DNA of 64,000 nt from Nitrospirota bacterium (GCA_023476565.1 JAMCVZ010000037.1:20123-84122); one strand, 5' to 3'; shown: positions 41,514-50,324, counted from the stretch's first letter. Made by a program: numbers and translations. The notes: generated from the sequence alone by a model not told the origin.

Positions 41514-43877
41514 TTGAAGTCTCTCGTTATAGTTGAATCGCCTGCAAAGGCAAAGACCATAAATAAAATACTCGGCAAGGAATTCGGGGTAAAGGCATCC
41601 ATAGGCCATGTAAAGGACCTCCCCAAAAAAGAGCTGGGTATCGATATCGAAAACAATTTTTCCCCTCATTATGTCACCATCCCTGGCAAGGAGAAGGTGC
41701 TCAGGGATTTGAAGAGCGAAGCCAAAAAGGCCGAGACGATATATATCGCGACAGACCCCGACAGAGAGGGAGAAGCCATAGCGTATCATATAGCCGAGGA
41801 CATAAAGCCCTCCAGGAATTCGAAAAAGATATACCGCGTCACCTTCCACGAAATTACCGAAAGGGCGGTCAGGGAAGCGATGCAGCATCCCGGTGAAATA
41901 GACATCAATAAGGTCGAGGCGCAGCAGGCGCGGAGAATACTCGACAGGCTTGTGGGGTACAATCTCAGCCCGTTCCTGTGGAAAAAGGTCAGGAGAGGTC
42001 TGAGCGCGGGAAGGGTGCAGTCCGTTTCGGTAAGGCTCATCGTCGAAAGGGAAAGAGAGATCGGGGCCTTCAAGAAAGAGGAATACTGGACCATCGAGGC
42101 GCTCATGCAGCCGTATTTAAAGGATGAAGGAGAAAGGTTGAGGGGTGAGCCTTCAGCCTTCAACCTTCAACCTTTTCCGGCAAGGCTTTATAAATATAAC
42201 GATTCCCTCGTAATCGACCGTGATGCACAGGAGGGCCGGAGATTTCTCATCACCAACGAGGAGAAAGCCCTCGGTGTTATTGATGACATTAAAGACAAGG
42301 ACTTCTTTCTCGCCAAGAGAGATATAAAATTAAGGAAGAGGTCCCCTGCCCCGCCGTTCATAACAAGCACGCTCCAGCAGGAGGCGGCGAGGAGACTGCG
42401 GTTCCCCGCAAAAAAGACCATGATGGTCGCCCAGCAGCTCTATGAGGGCATAGAATTGGGGACAGAGGGTTCGGTCGGCCTCATCACCTATATGAGAACC
42501 GATTCGTTCAGGACGGCGCCCGAGGCGCAGAAATGGGCGCGGGACCTCATAAGCCTGAAATTCGGAAAGGACTATCTTCCCGAAAAGCCGCCCCATTATA
42601 AAAGCAAAGGGAACGCCCAGGAGGCGCATGAGGCGATAAGACCCACCTACCCCGACAAGGCCCCGGATGCCGTTAAACACTTTCTGGGCAAGGACCAATA
42701 TAATCTTTACAGCCTGATATGGAACAGGTTCATCGCGAGCCAGATGAGCCCGGCCCAGCTTGAACAAACCACGTTTATCATCGGCCTGAAAGAAAACGGG
42801 AGCGAAATAAAAGGGACCGAACTGAGGTCTTCCGGCACGGTCATCAAATTCCCCGGATTCATGGCGCTCTATACCGAGAGCAAAGATGAAATCGAGGAGG
42901 AGGAAGGCGGCATCCTGCCCTCAATCAGAGAGGGGCAGCCCCTCGATCAGCGCGACATGAAGCCCGTGCAGCATTTTACGCAGCCGCCGCCGCGCTATAC
43001 TGAGGCGACACTGGTCAAGGCGCTGGAAGAGAAAGGCATCGGCAGGCCGAGCACCTACGCCTCGATCCTCTCCACTATCCAGGAAAGGAAGTATATCGAG
43101 AAAAATGACGACAGGAGATTCTTCCCTACAGAGCTGGGCATGGTTGTCAATGATCTCCTTGTGGAGAAATTTCCCGAACTGATCGATATAGGATTCACCG
43201 CAAAAATGGAAACCGAGCTCGATGAGATCGAAAATGCTACACGGAAATGGGCCAGGGTTGTAAAGGACTTCTATACGCCTTTCAACCGTGACCTGAAAGA
43301 GGCCTCCAAAGATATGGGAAAAGTGAAGCCCCAGGACATACCCACAGAGGAAGTATGCGACAAATGCGGCTCCCCCATGGTCATCAAATGGGGACGCCAC
43401 GGGAGGTTCCTTGCGTGTTCCGGGTACCCTAAATGCAAAAACACGAAGCCCCTTGAGGGTGAGCAGCCGTCCCAGAACGCGGAGCAGGTCGTCACCGATG
43501 AAACCTGTGAGAAATGCGGCTCCCCCATGGTTATAAGGACAGGCAGGTTCGGCAAATTCATGGCCTGTTCGAAGTATCCCGAGTGCAAAACTACCAAGCC
43601 GATTCCAACCGGGGTGAAATGCCCGGAGGACGGAGGGGACATCGTCGAACGGAAGTCGAAACGCGGCAAGTCCTTCTGGAGCTGCAGCAATTACCCCAAC
43701 TGTAAATTCGCGCTCTGGTACAAACCCTCTGCAAGGCAATGCCCCAAATGCAATGCTCCCTTCCTTGTGGAGAAATGGAGCAAGGCCGGCGCTTTGTTCC
43801 TTGTGTGCCTGAACAAAGCGTGCAATTACATGGCTGAAGAAAAGATAGAGGAGGCTCCGGCAGCACCGGAAGTCTGA
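41514..43877 (+). CDS. topA: DNA topoisomerase I with repeat insertion
   Basis: A 787-residue type IA topoisomerase starting at TTG (AAAGGAGG ahead). The Toprim domain begins SLVIVESPAKAKTINKILG; the catalytic Tyr is residue 326 in GLITYMRTDSFR. The C-terminus has four Cys4 zinc ribbons (CDKCGSPMVIKWG.., CEKCGSPMVIRTG.., CPEDGGDIVE.., CPKCNAPFLVE..). Residues about 204-222 (GERLRGEPSAFNLQPFP) are encoded by a repeat-rich stretch of AAGGTTG and CCTTCAA units that is not part of the normal sequence; it is in a loop of the cap region and keeps the frame. Confidence 0.95.
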   Translation: MKSLVIVESPAKAKTINKILGKEFGVKASIGHVKDLPKKELGIDIENNFSPHYVTIPGKEKVLRDLKSEAKKAETIYIATDPDREGEAIAYHIAEDIKPSRNSKKIYRVTFHEITERAVREAMQHPGEIDINKVEAQQARRILDRLVGYNLSPFLWKKVRRGLSAGRVQSVSVRLIVEREREIGAFKKEEYWTIEALMQPYLKDEGERLRGEPSAFNLQPFPARLYKYNDSLVIDRDAQEGRRFLITNEEKALGVIDDIKDKDFFLAKRDIKLRKRSPAPPFITSTLQQEAARRLRFPAKKTMMVAQQLYEGIELGTEGSVGLITYMRTDSFRTAPEAQKWARDLISLKFGKDYLPEKPPHYKSKGNAQEAHEAIRPTYPDKAPDAVKHFLGKDQYNLYSLIWNRFIASQMSPAQLEQTTFIIGLKENGSEIKGTELRSSGTVIKFPGFMALYTESKDEIEEEEGGILPSIREGQPLDQRDMKPVQHFTQPPPRYTEATLVKALEEKGIGRPSTYASILSTIQERKYIEKNDDRRFFPTELGMVVNDLLVEKFPELIDIGFTAKMETELDEIENATRKWARVVKDFYTPFNRDLKEASKDMGKVKPQDIPTEEVCDKCGSPMVIKWGRHGRFLACSGYPKCKNTKPLEGEQPSQNAEQVVTDETCEKCGSPMVIRTGRFGKFMACSKYPECKTTKPIPTGVKCPEDGGDIVERKSKRGKSFWSCSNYPNCKFALWYKPSARQCPKCNAPFLVEKWSKAGALFLVCLNKACNYMAEEKIEEAPAAPEV
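42125..42182 (+). repeat. in-frame repeat insertion inside topA
   Basis: AAGGTTGAGGGGTGAG followed by CCTTCAG-CCTTCAA-CCTTCAA-CCTTTT: heptamer repeats that also form an inverted repeat with the first half. About 19 codons. Edges approximate. Confidence 0.6.
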
Positions 43878-44684
43878 ATGAAGCTCCCTCTTATCATCGG
43901 CATCGGAGGGGCGCACAGCGGCATCGGAAAGACTGAAACAGCAGCGGCCCTCCTGAAATACTTCACAAGCAGCAACAAGTTAAAGGACAAGAATTCCGAA
44001 GACTCGTTGCACGTCACTCGTCACTCGTTGCTCAACAGAAAGTGGGGCGCGATAAAATACACCAGGACTGCATTTTATTCGTCTGTCGTCGCCGACAAAG
44101 CTATTGTCTCCCAGAAGGATAAAGATACGGGCAGGTTTTTGCGTGCAGGCGCTGAGGAAGTTCTCTGGGTGCAGGCCCCCCCGCGCGAAATCGGTGAGGT
44201 CCTCTGCATGGCAATCGACAGGCTCTCCCACCTCGACGGCATAATCGTGGAAGGCAACAGCGCAATTGAGTTTTTAAAGCCCGATATTGTAATATTTTTA
44301 GTGGGAGCCTCAAAGGAGAGGCTCAAACCCTCGGCGCAAGCAGTACTGAAACTGGCTGATATAATAATCAGTAACGAGTCATCAGTAACGAGTCACGAGT
44401 TGAAGAATAAAAAAAAATCTAAAAACTTGTCACTTGTTACTCGCGACTCGTCACCATCTTCAGACTCGTTACAAAGCATAGATGAACTGGCAGCACGCAT
44501 TGAAACTGTAATGAAAAGAAAGACTATCGAAGAGCTTTTAAAAGAACAGGCCGCCGGCAACAGGATTTCCTGCGGCCTCGCGAGGAAGATCGCTGAAGAG
44601 CTGGGTGTCCCTTACAGAGAGGTCGGCAAGGCAGCCGATGAGCTGAAGATCAAAATAAAAAATTGCGAGCTCGGTTGCTTCTGA
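43878..44684 (+). CDS. MobB-like P-loop protein with C-terminal CxLGCF domain and two repeat insertions
   Basis: A 268-residue protein with Walker A GGAHSGIGKTETAAALL at the N-terminus and a P-loop fold like MobB (molybdopterin-guanine dinucleotide factor): KWGAIKYTRTAFYSSVV, DTGRFLRAGAEEVLWVQAPP, DGIIVEGNSAIEFLKPDIVIFLVG. Residues about 210-268 form a small helical domain ending KIKNCELGCF. Two low-complexity stretches (residues about 30-55 and 163-200) come from DNA rich in CACTCGT/ACGAGT units and look like secondary insertions that stayed in frame. It directly follows topA and touches ccsB (TGATG). A role in molybdenum or related cofactor work is probable, not proven. Confidence 0.7.
   Translation: MKLPLIIGIGGAHSGIGKTETAAALLKYFTSSNKLKDKNSEDSLHVTRHSLLNRKWGAIKYTRTAFYSSVVADKAIVSQKDKDTGRFLRAGAEEVLWVQAPPREIGEVLCMAIDRLSHLDGIIVEGNSAIEFLKPDIVIFLVGASKERLKPSAQAVLKLADIIISNESSVTSHELKNKKKSKNLSLVTRDSSPSSDSLQSIDELAARIETVMKRKTIEELLKEQAAGNRISCGLARKIAEELGVPYREVGKAADELKIKIKNCELGCF
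43966..44040 (+). repeat. in-frame repeat insertion 1 in the MobB-like gene
   Basis: Contains CACGTCACTCGTCACTCG and GACTCGTTG units; codes residues about 30-54. Edges approximate. Confidence 0.55.
44365..44470 (+). repeat. in-frame repeat insertion 2 in the MobB-like gene
   Basis: Contains AGTAACGAGTCATCAGTAAC, ACGAGTCACGAGT, and the inverse units TTACTCGCGACTCGTCACC and GACTCGTTAC. Direct and inverted copies of ACGAGT suggest hairpin formation. Codes residues about 163-198. Confidence 0.6.
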
Positions 44685-45499
44685 TGGGGACTATACTCTT
44701 CGAGCTTGCCCTTACCTTTTATTTCACTGCAACGATCATCAGCGTTGTCGAGGTATTCAAGGGGAGCAAGGAATCATCGAGGCTGATGCTCATCATAACC
44801 GGCATCGGCTTCCTGATACATTCATCCAGTATTATTTACCGGTATTTCGCCGCCGGGCACCTTCCGATAACAAGCATGCACGAAGCATCGTCTTTTTTTG
44901 CATGGTGCGTTGTGCTGATCTTTTTCCTGCTTGAATATAAATATAAAATAGGCATCATGGGCTCTTTCATCCTGCCGGTAGTATTTGTTTTGATGCTGTC
45001 CTCATCGGTGCTCCCGAGGGGGATCCACCCCCTCAGCCCCGTGCTCCAGAGCTACTGGCTCGGTATCCACACATTCCTCGCCTTCCTTGGGAACGCCTCT
45101 TTTGCCGTGGCCTTCGGCGTCGGCATTATGTATTTGCTGCAGGAACATTACCTGAAATCAAAGCACCTCCACGGTCTTTTCAAGAGATTGCCGAGCCTTC
45201 AGATTTTAGATGAGATAAATTACAAACTGATCTCTCTCGGTTTTCCGCTCCTGACGCTCGCCATAATTACAGGCGCGCTATGGGCAGAGAGCGCATGGGG
45301 AAGCTACTGGCGCTGGGACCCGAAGGAGGTCTGGTCGCTGACAACATGGTTCATATACGCCCTTGTCCTTCACGTAAGGCTGACCGCCGGATGGAGGGGC
45401 AGGAAGGCAGCCATCCTGTCGATAATCGGCTTTTCAGTGATATTGTTTACCTTTTTCGGCGTTAATTTACTTTTAAAGAGTCTGCATTCGTTCGTATGA
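44684..45499 (+). CDS. ccsB: cytochrome c biogenesis protein CcsB/CcsA type (heme handling)
   Basis: A 271-residue membrane protein with about eight helices and the WWD-type motif WAESAWGSYWRWDPKEVWSLTTW, used to present heme for covalent attachment to c-type apocytochromes. Flanking His residues (STSMHEAS-type region, HTFLAF, LHVRLTAGW) match heme ligands. The start is ATG 44684, sharing a base with the upstream stop. It overlaps hemA by 4 bases, which is a frequent pairing (ccsA-hemA). In many genomes this protein is named CcsA, ResC or HemX-like; the exact name is not important to function. Confidence 0.9.
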   Translation: MGTILFELALTFYFTATIISVVEVFKGSKESSRLMLIITGIGFLIHSSSIIYRYFAAGHLPITSMHEASSFFAWCVVLIFFLLEYKYKIGIMGSFILPVVFVLMLSSSVLPRGIHPLSPVLQSYWLGIHTFLAFLGNASFAVAFGVGIMYLLQEHYLKSKHLHGLFKRLPSLQILDEINYKLISLGFPLLTLAIITGALWAESAWGSYWRWDPKEVWSLTTWFIYALVLHVRLTAGWRGRKAAILSIIGFSVILFTFFGVNLLLKSLHSFV

Positions 45500-46770
45500 A
45501 AGTTCTTGTTATAGGATTAAATCATAAGACCGCAAATGTCGAGCTCAGGGAACGGCTTGCCTTCAATGGTCCGAAACTCGAGGACGGGATTTTCAGCCTG
45601 AGGAACGTCCCCGAGGTCAGGGAAGTCGCCCTGCTTTCAACGTGCAACAGGGTTGAGATATATGCCTGTGTCGGCAATGCCAATTTGGCCGCCGACAACA
45701 TAAAGGATTTTCTCTCCTCTTTCCACAGCCTGCTCAGGACCGATTTTGAAAATTCCCTCTACCTCCACACCGGCCCGGACGCGGTCAGGCATGTATTCAG
45801 GGTTGCCTCAAGCCTCGATTCGATGATCGTCGGAGAGCCGCAGATACTCGGGCAGCTCAAGGATGTCTTCGATTTCGCGCTCAGCAAAAAGACAACGGGC
45901 GTCCTCCTGAACAAGCTCATGAAGAAGGCTATTTCCACGGCCAAGAGGGTAAGGACCGAAACGAGGATCGCGGAAAACGCGGTCTCCGTCGGTTTTGCGG
46001 CTGTGGAGCTCGCTAAAAAAATATTCACCGACCTTTCGGGAAAAGCTTTTATGCTCCTGGGCGCCGGAGAGATGGCCGAGCTTGCGGCACGCCACCTGGT
46101 AAACAACGGCGTACAGGAGGTACTGGTAGCAAACAGGACCTATGAGCGCGGCTGCGAGCTGGCAAAGGAGTTCAACGGCAAGGCGGTGAAATTCGAAGAT
46201 TTCCTCCAGGAACTGGTCCACACGGACATAATCATCTGCTCGACAGGGGCCCCCTCTTATGTCCTTTCGAAAGACCAGATGCAAAAGGTCATGAAAGAGA
46301 GGAAGCACAGGCCGGTCTTTCTCATCGACATATCCGTACCGAGGAATATAGACCCCCTCATAAACAAAATAGATAACGTCTACCTCTATGACGTCGATGA
46401 TCTCCAGGAAGTCGTGGATTCCAATATGCTTGAAAGAAAGAAAGAGGCTGAAAAGGCCGAGAGAATAATAGACGAAGAGGTGGAAAAGTTCAATAAATGG
46501 ATATCGTCGCTCGATTCGGTACCCACCATTGTCGCCTTGAGGCAGAAGGCCGAGGAAATCAAGGGAGAAGAGTTCGAGAAATTCAGAAACAAGTTCCCTG
46601 GGATCGATGAACCGACACTGAAGGCTATAGAGTACATGGCGACCGCCGTAATGAACAAACTGATACACCCTCCGACAGCCGCCCTCAAAGAGGATACCGA
46701 AGATAGAGATGAGCTGATAGCGATGATCAAAAAACTGTACGGCATCAACGGAGATGATAATGAGGAATAA
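45496..46770 (+). CDS. hemA: glutamyl-tRNA reductase
   Basis: A 424-residue enzyme that reduces glutamyl-tRNA to glutamate-1-semialdehyde, the first step of tetrapyrrole synthesis. Catalytic Cys50 in LSTCNRVEIY, SSLDSMIVGEPQILGQLK, NADPH-binding LLGAGEMAELAARHL and the C-terminal dimerisation helix with KLIHPPTAALK are all present. It begins with ATGA overlap on ccsB. A toxin-antitoxin pair is inserted between it and hemC. Confidence 0.96.
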   Translation: MKVLVIGLNHKTANVELRERLAFNGPKLEDGIFSLRNVPEVREVALLSTCNRVEIYACVGNANLAADNIKDFLSSFHSLLRTDFENSLYLHTGPDAVRHVFRVASSLDSMIVGEPQILGQLKDVFDFALSKKTTGVLLNKLMKKAISTAKRVRTETRIAENAVSVGFAAVELAKKIFTDLSGKAFMLLGAGEMAELAARHLVNNGVQEVLVANRTYERGCELAKEFNGKAVKFEDFLQELVHTDIIICSTGAPSYVLSKDQMQKVMKERKHRPVFLIDISVPRNIDPLINKIDNVYLYDVDDLQEVVDSNMLERKKEAEKAERIIDEEVEKFNKWISSLDSVPTIVALRQKAEEIKGEEFEKFRNKFPGIDEPTLKAIEYMATAVMNKLIHPPTAALKEDTEDRDELIAMIKKLYGINGDDNEE

Positions 46771-46787
46771 GATAGTTGCTGTCCAAT

Positions 46788-46817
46788 TTGACAACATAGC
46801 CCCCCGGCTGATAGTAT
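46788..46817 (+). promoter_or_regulatory. promoter of the antitoxin-toxin pair
   Basis: TTGACA (46788-46793), spacer of 18, TAGTAT (46812-46817); an A-rich GGAGGAATT follows before the ATG at 46847. The overlapping AGTATAACTTTCAGAAAG region could hold the autoregulatory operator. Confidence 0.5.
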
Positions 46818-46846
46818 AACTTTCAGAAAGTCGGAAAGGAGGAATT

Positions 46847-47092
46847 ATGTTGGTTCAGGTCAAAAAAAAGGCACAGATAACAATACCTTTGAAAGTAAGG
46901 GAAGCAGTAGGGATAACCGAGGGGGATGTGCTGGACATAGAAGTAAGAAACAAAGAGATTATTCTTAAGCCTGTCCATAAAGCAAAAATAAAGTTAAGAC
47001 CAGTGCCTGCATCGGAACTAAAAAAACTGGAAGGGATATTCTCAATAGGCGGAGATGCGGTAAAGGATACAGAGGATCTTTATAATGAATAA
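46847..47092 (+). CDS. AbrB/SpoVT-type antitoxin
   Basis: An 81-residue protein with swapped-hairpin DNA-binding fold: QVKKKAQITIPLKVREAVGITEGDVLDIEVRNKEIILKP (residues 4-42), and a C-terminal tail that likely wraps the toxin. The pair overlaps the PIN-domain toxin gene by 8 bases. It would bind and neutralise the toxin and repress its own promoter. AAAGGAGG precedes ATG. Located between hemA and hemC, which are normally adjacent. Confidence 0.85.
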   Translation: MLVQVKKKAQITIPLKVREAVGITEGDVLDIEVRNKEIILKPVHKAKIKLRPVPASELKKLEGIFSIGGDAVKDTEDLYNE

Positions 47093-47528
47093 AGTAATCC
47101 TTGATGCCAATTACATTTTGGCTATTTTGGATCAAACCGACATTCATCACAAACCGGCTATTGATATAGATGATAAGATTCAGGCTGTTTTTGATGAGAT
47201 TCTTTATCTCGACTGCGTAATTAATGAAGTTGTGAGCGTCACCATAAAAAGGCTGAAAGAGAGGAAAAAGAAGGAACTTATTCCTGATTATCTCAAAAGA
47301 CTTCATCAGTTGATTCCTAAAACCAGCATCACATGGATATATCCTGAAATTGAGGATTATTATGAAGAAGTTTTAAAAACAGTTATTGATAGTCACGGGA
47401 ACCTTAATTTTCATGATGCCTTGATAGTCGTCATTGCAAATGAGTTTGAAATTTCTCATATCGTCAGCTTTGATAAAGGGTTTGACAAGACGGAATTAAA
47501 AAGAATCAAGGATGCAGGGGATATATGA
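47085..47528 (+). CDS. PIN-domain toxin (VapC-type ribonuclease)
   Basis: A 147-residue PIN nuclease. Acidic residues for Mg binding: Asp in ILDANYIL (residue 6), Glu in CVINEVVSV, Asp in NFHDALIV and Asp in IVSFDKGFD. VapC-type enzymes cleave tRNA or rRNA when the antitoxin is degraded. Lower GC and AT-rich codon use than hemA and hemC suggest later arrival. It ends 91 bases before hemC. Confidence 0.85.
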   Translation: MNKVILDANYILAILDQTDIHHKPAIDIDDKIQAVFDEILYLDCVINEVVSVTIKRLKERKKKELIPDYLKRLHQLIPKTSITWIYPEIEDYYEEVLKTVIDSHGNLNFHDALIVVIANEFEISHIVSFDKGFDKTELKRIKDAGDI

Positions 47529-47619
47529 AAGAGTTTTATTTTCGGATTGCTGCTGAATCTCATACCAGAAGGTTACTGATAGATGAATTTAGAAATTAAA
47601 GAGAGGACATGAATATTTC

Positions 47620-48597
47620 ATGAAGAATAAGATAGTAATCGGTACGCGCGGCAGCAAGCTTGCGTTATGGCAGGCTGAATGGATCAAGTCCGAATTGCAG
47701 AAGCGTAATCCCGGCCTCGAAATCGAGTTCAACAAGATCAAGACGACCGGAGACAAAATTCTCGATGTCCCCCTGGCAAAAGTCGGGGGTAAGGGGCTTT
47801 TCGTAAAAGAGATCGAAGAGGCGCTCCTCAGGAACGAGGCCGATATAGCTGTCCACAGCATGAAAGACGTCCCGACCGACTTCCCGGGCGGGCTCCATCT
47901 CGCGGTTATATGCAAACGGGAGGACCCGCGGGATGCGTTTATTGCACCAGTTCAAAGTTCAAAGTTCAAGGTTCAAAGTTTCAAAGAGCTGCCGCAGGGC
48001 GCATGCGTAGGGACCAGCAGTCTCAGGCGCTCATGCCAATTGCTCAGCATCAGGCCTGATTTGAAGATCGAGCAACTGCGCGGCAATCTTGATACGAGAT
48101 TGCGGAAACTCGATGAGGGACAGTTTGATGCCATCATCCTGGCTGCGGCCGGTGTAAAAAGGCTCGGCTGGACGGCGAGGATAACCGAAACCCTTTCCCC
48201 GGAAACAAGCCTCCCTGCCATAGGCCAGGGCGCGGTCGGCATTGAATGCAGGACAAGCGACGAATTCATAAACAGGCTTATTGCACCGCTCAACCACCCT
48301 GAAACCTCTGTATGCGTGAGGGCCGAGAGGTCCCTGTTAAAGAAACTTGAGGGGGGCTGCCAGGTGCCTGTCGCCGCGTATGCACGCCTGGTGAATGGGA
48401 AGCTCATTATAGAAGGGCTCGTGGGGAGTGTTTCAGGCGACAGGATCATAAAAGACCGCCTGGAAGGCAGTCCTGAACATGCGGAATCACTTGGAGTGAA
48501 ACTTGCGGAAATTCTCCTTTCCCAGGGCGCAAAAAAGATATTGGACGAAGTTTATGGAAGATGCGCTCCTACCATTAACGGGGGAATAGCGGGTTAA
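47620..48597 (+). CDS. hemC: porphobilinogen deaminase with repeat insertion
   Basis: A 325-residue hydroxymethylbilane synthase: IGTRGSKLALWQAEW, KDVPTDFPGGL, GTSSLRRSCQ, and the dipyrromethane cofactor Cys247 in LEGGCQVPVAAYA. Between DAFIAP and LPQGACVGTSSLRR the loop is about 8 residues longer than usual (VQSSKFKVQSFKE), encoded by tandem TTCAAAG units. The protein polymerises four porphobilinogen units. It is followed 11 bases later by the cobA/hemD gene. Some residues of that loop are mobile in known structures, so the insertion is tolerable. Confidence 0.95.
   Translation: MKNKIVIGTRGSKLALWQAEWIKSELQKRNPGLEIEFNKIKTTGDKILDVPLAKVGGKGLFVKEIEEALLRNEADIAVHSMKDVPTDFPGGLHLAVICKREDPRDAFIAPVQSSKFKVQSFKELPQGACVGTSSLRRSCQLLSIRPDLKIEQLRGNLDTRLRKLDEGQFDAIILAAAGVKRLGWTARITETLSPETSLPAIGQGAVGIECRTSDEFINRLIAPLNHPETSVCVRAERSLLKKLEGGCQVPVAAYARLVNGKLIIEGLVGSVSGDRIIKDRLEGSPEHAESLGVKLAEILLSQGAKKILDEVYGRCAPTINGGIAG
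47948..47988 (+). repeat. in-frame TTCAAAG tandem repeat inside hemC
   Basis: TTCAAAG-TTCAAAG-TTCAAGG-TTCAAAG followed by TTTCAAAG. Five heptamer-type units, coding residues about 111-122 in the loop before the cofactor domain. Confidence 0.75.
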
Positions 48598-48608
48598 GGC
48601 GTTTTCCT

Positions 48609-50156
48609 ATGAAAAAAGGTAAAGTCTATCTTATCGGCGCGGGCCCCGGCGATATCGGGCTCTTGACCGTAAAAGGGCTGAGATGCCTCCGCAAGGCCGA
48701 AGCTGTAGTCTATGACTTCCATCTCAATGCTCAGATATTGAACTACATAGACCATGATGCCGAATTCATCTACGCTGGAAAACGCGGCGGGCATCACGCT
48801 ATGACGCAGGATGAGATCAACCAGGCCCTTGTAGATAAAGCTAACGAAGGGAAGCTCGTCTGCAGATTAAAAGGCGGAGACCCGTTCGTCTTCGGCCGCG
48901 GCGGTGAGGAAGCGGAGGTCCTCGTCGAAAACGGGATCGAGTTCGAAGTCGTTCCCGGGATCAGCTCGTCGATTTCCGCGCCTGCATATGCGGGCATTCC
49001 GCTCACGCACAGGAAATATTCGTCGTCCTTCGCGGTTATCACCGGAAATGAGGACGTGACAAAGCCGGAAAGCACCATGGACTGGTCAAAGCTGGCGTCA
49101 GGTTTTGATACCCTTGTCTTCCTGATGGGAATCAAAAATATAGGCGCCATCACTGAAAAACTCATAGAGCACGGCAAATCTCCCGATACCCCCTCAGCTA
49201 TCGTCAGATGGGGCACGAGACCAGACCAGGAGACGGTCGTCGGCAGCCTGAAAGACATCGCCGGGCTTGTAAAGGAAGGCAATATCAGGCCCCCTGCCGT
49301 GATGGTAGTCGGGAATGTAGTCAGATTGAGAGAGACCCTGAAGTGGTACGAGAACAAACCGCTCTTCGGCCACAGGATTCTCATCACCAGGGAATATACC
49401 GGGGATTACGGGCCTCTTGAGGACCTCGGCGCCGAGATTTTCGAATTTCCGACTATACAGATCGCCCCTCCTGAAAATTTCTCGGAACTGGACAGCGCTA
49501 TCGATAAGGTTGAAACATACAACTGGCTGATATTCACAAGCGCGAACGGGTTCAAGTTTTTTATACAGCGGTTCCTTGAAAAGGAAAAGGACATAAGGGA
49601 TTTGAAAGGAATGAAAATATGCGCCATAGGCGCCAAAACCGCCGAGGCGATCGGGAAATTCGGGATGAGAGTCGACCTCGTTCCCGGGGAATTTAATGCG
49701 GAAGGGCTCATAGATACCTTTATCCGGCAATCGGCTGACGGAAGCCTGAAAGGAACAAGAATTCTGCTCCCGAGGGCCGAAGCGGCCCGGGAGGTATTTC
49801 CGCAAAAAGTCAGGGCACTCGGCGGGGAGATAGATACGCCTGCCGCCTACCGCGCGCTCAAACCCGAAAAGCACGGCAAGAGGCTGAAACGTTTCCTCAA
49901 GGAAGGCAGGATTTCCATTGCGACCTTCACGAGCGCGGCGACATTCAATAACTTTGTTGAAATCATGGGCGAAGATGCTATGGAGCTCCTTAAACCCGCG
50001 GCCATCGCCGCCATAGGCCCCGTCACCGCAAAGGCCATTAAGAAAGCGGGGCTGGAAGTAACTATAATGCCGGACGAAGCGACCATAAAGGCGATGGTCG
50101 ATGAGATAATACAGTGGGGAGCCGGACAGCACAATAAATCAGATTCCGCCCATTGA
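48609..50156 (+). CDS. cobA-hemD: fused uroporphyrinogen-III C-methyltransferase / uroporphyrinogen-III synthase
   Basis: A 515-residue fusion. Residues 1-245 are SUMT (CobA/CysG-A type): GAGPGDIGLLTVKGLRCL, RLKGGDPFVFGRGGEEAEVL, PGISSSISAPAYAGIPLTHR, VVGNVVRLRE. Residues about 255-515 are HemD-like: GHRILITREYTGDYGPL and TFTSAATFNNFVEI. It converts hydroxymethylbilane to uroporphyrinogen III and on to precorrin-2, feeding siroheme, heme d1, cobalamin or the alternative heme route. It closes the tetrapyrrole run and converges on the transglutaminase gene across a repeat element. Confidence 0.95.
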   Translation: MKKGKVYLIGAGPGDIGLLTVKGLRCLRKAEAVVYDFHLNAQILNYIDHDAEFIYAGKRGGHHAMTQDEINQALVDKANEGKLVCRLKGGDPFVFGRGGEEAEVLVENGIEFEVVPGISSSISAPAYAGIPLTHRKYSSSFAVITGNEDVTKPESTMDWSKLASGFDTLVFLMGIKNIGAITEKLIEHGKSPDTPSAIVRWGTRPDQETVVGSLKDIAGLVKEGNIRPPAVMVVGNVVRLRETLKWYENKPLFGHRILITREYTGDYGPLEDLGAEIFEFPTIQIAPPENFSELDSAIDKVETYNWLIFTSANGFKFFIQRFLEKEKDIRDLKGMKICAIGAKTAEAIGKFGMRVDLVPGEFNAEGLIDTFIRQSADGSLKGTRILLPRAEAAREVFPQKVRALGGEIDTPAAYRALKPEKHGKRLKRFLKEGRISIATFTSAATFNNFVEIMGEDAMELLKPAAIAAIGPVTAKAIKKAGLEVTIMPDEATIKAMVDEIIQWGAGQHNKSDSAH

Positions 50157-50201
50157 TCCAATCCACTGCCGCATTCTATTTCAAAAGAACGCTCAACCTG
50201 A

Positions 50202-50324
50202 GGGGACTGTCCCTATTTACCAACAGTAGGTGGTTTACCACGGACGAAGCGAAGCGGAGTCGTAGAATAGAGACTGTCCCCGGCATGTGCGAAGCGAAGC
50301 GTGTATAGAATAGGGACTGTCCCC
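50202..50324. repeat. composite GGGACTGTCCC element (copy 2)
   Basis: Three palindrome copies (50202-50213, 50271-50281, 50313-50324). The first unit is the reverse complement of 38513-38582 with about 10 extra bases (CGAAGCGGAG). Intergenic, between two convergent genes, so it could fold into terminator-like hairpins. Confidence 0.75.

Noticed and set aside
42921..43916. 331-codon minus-strand open frame
   Set aside because: Antisense of topA zinc-ribbon region; composition is a mirror of the real gene.
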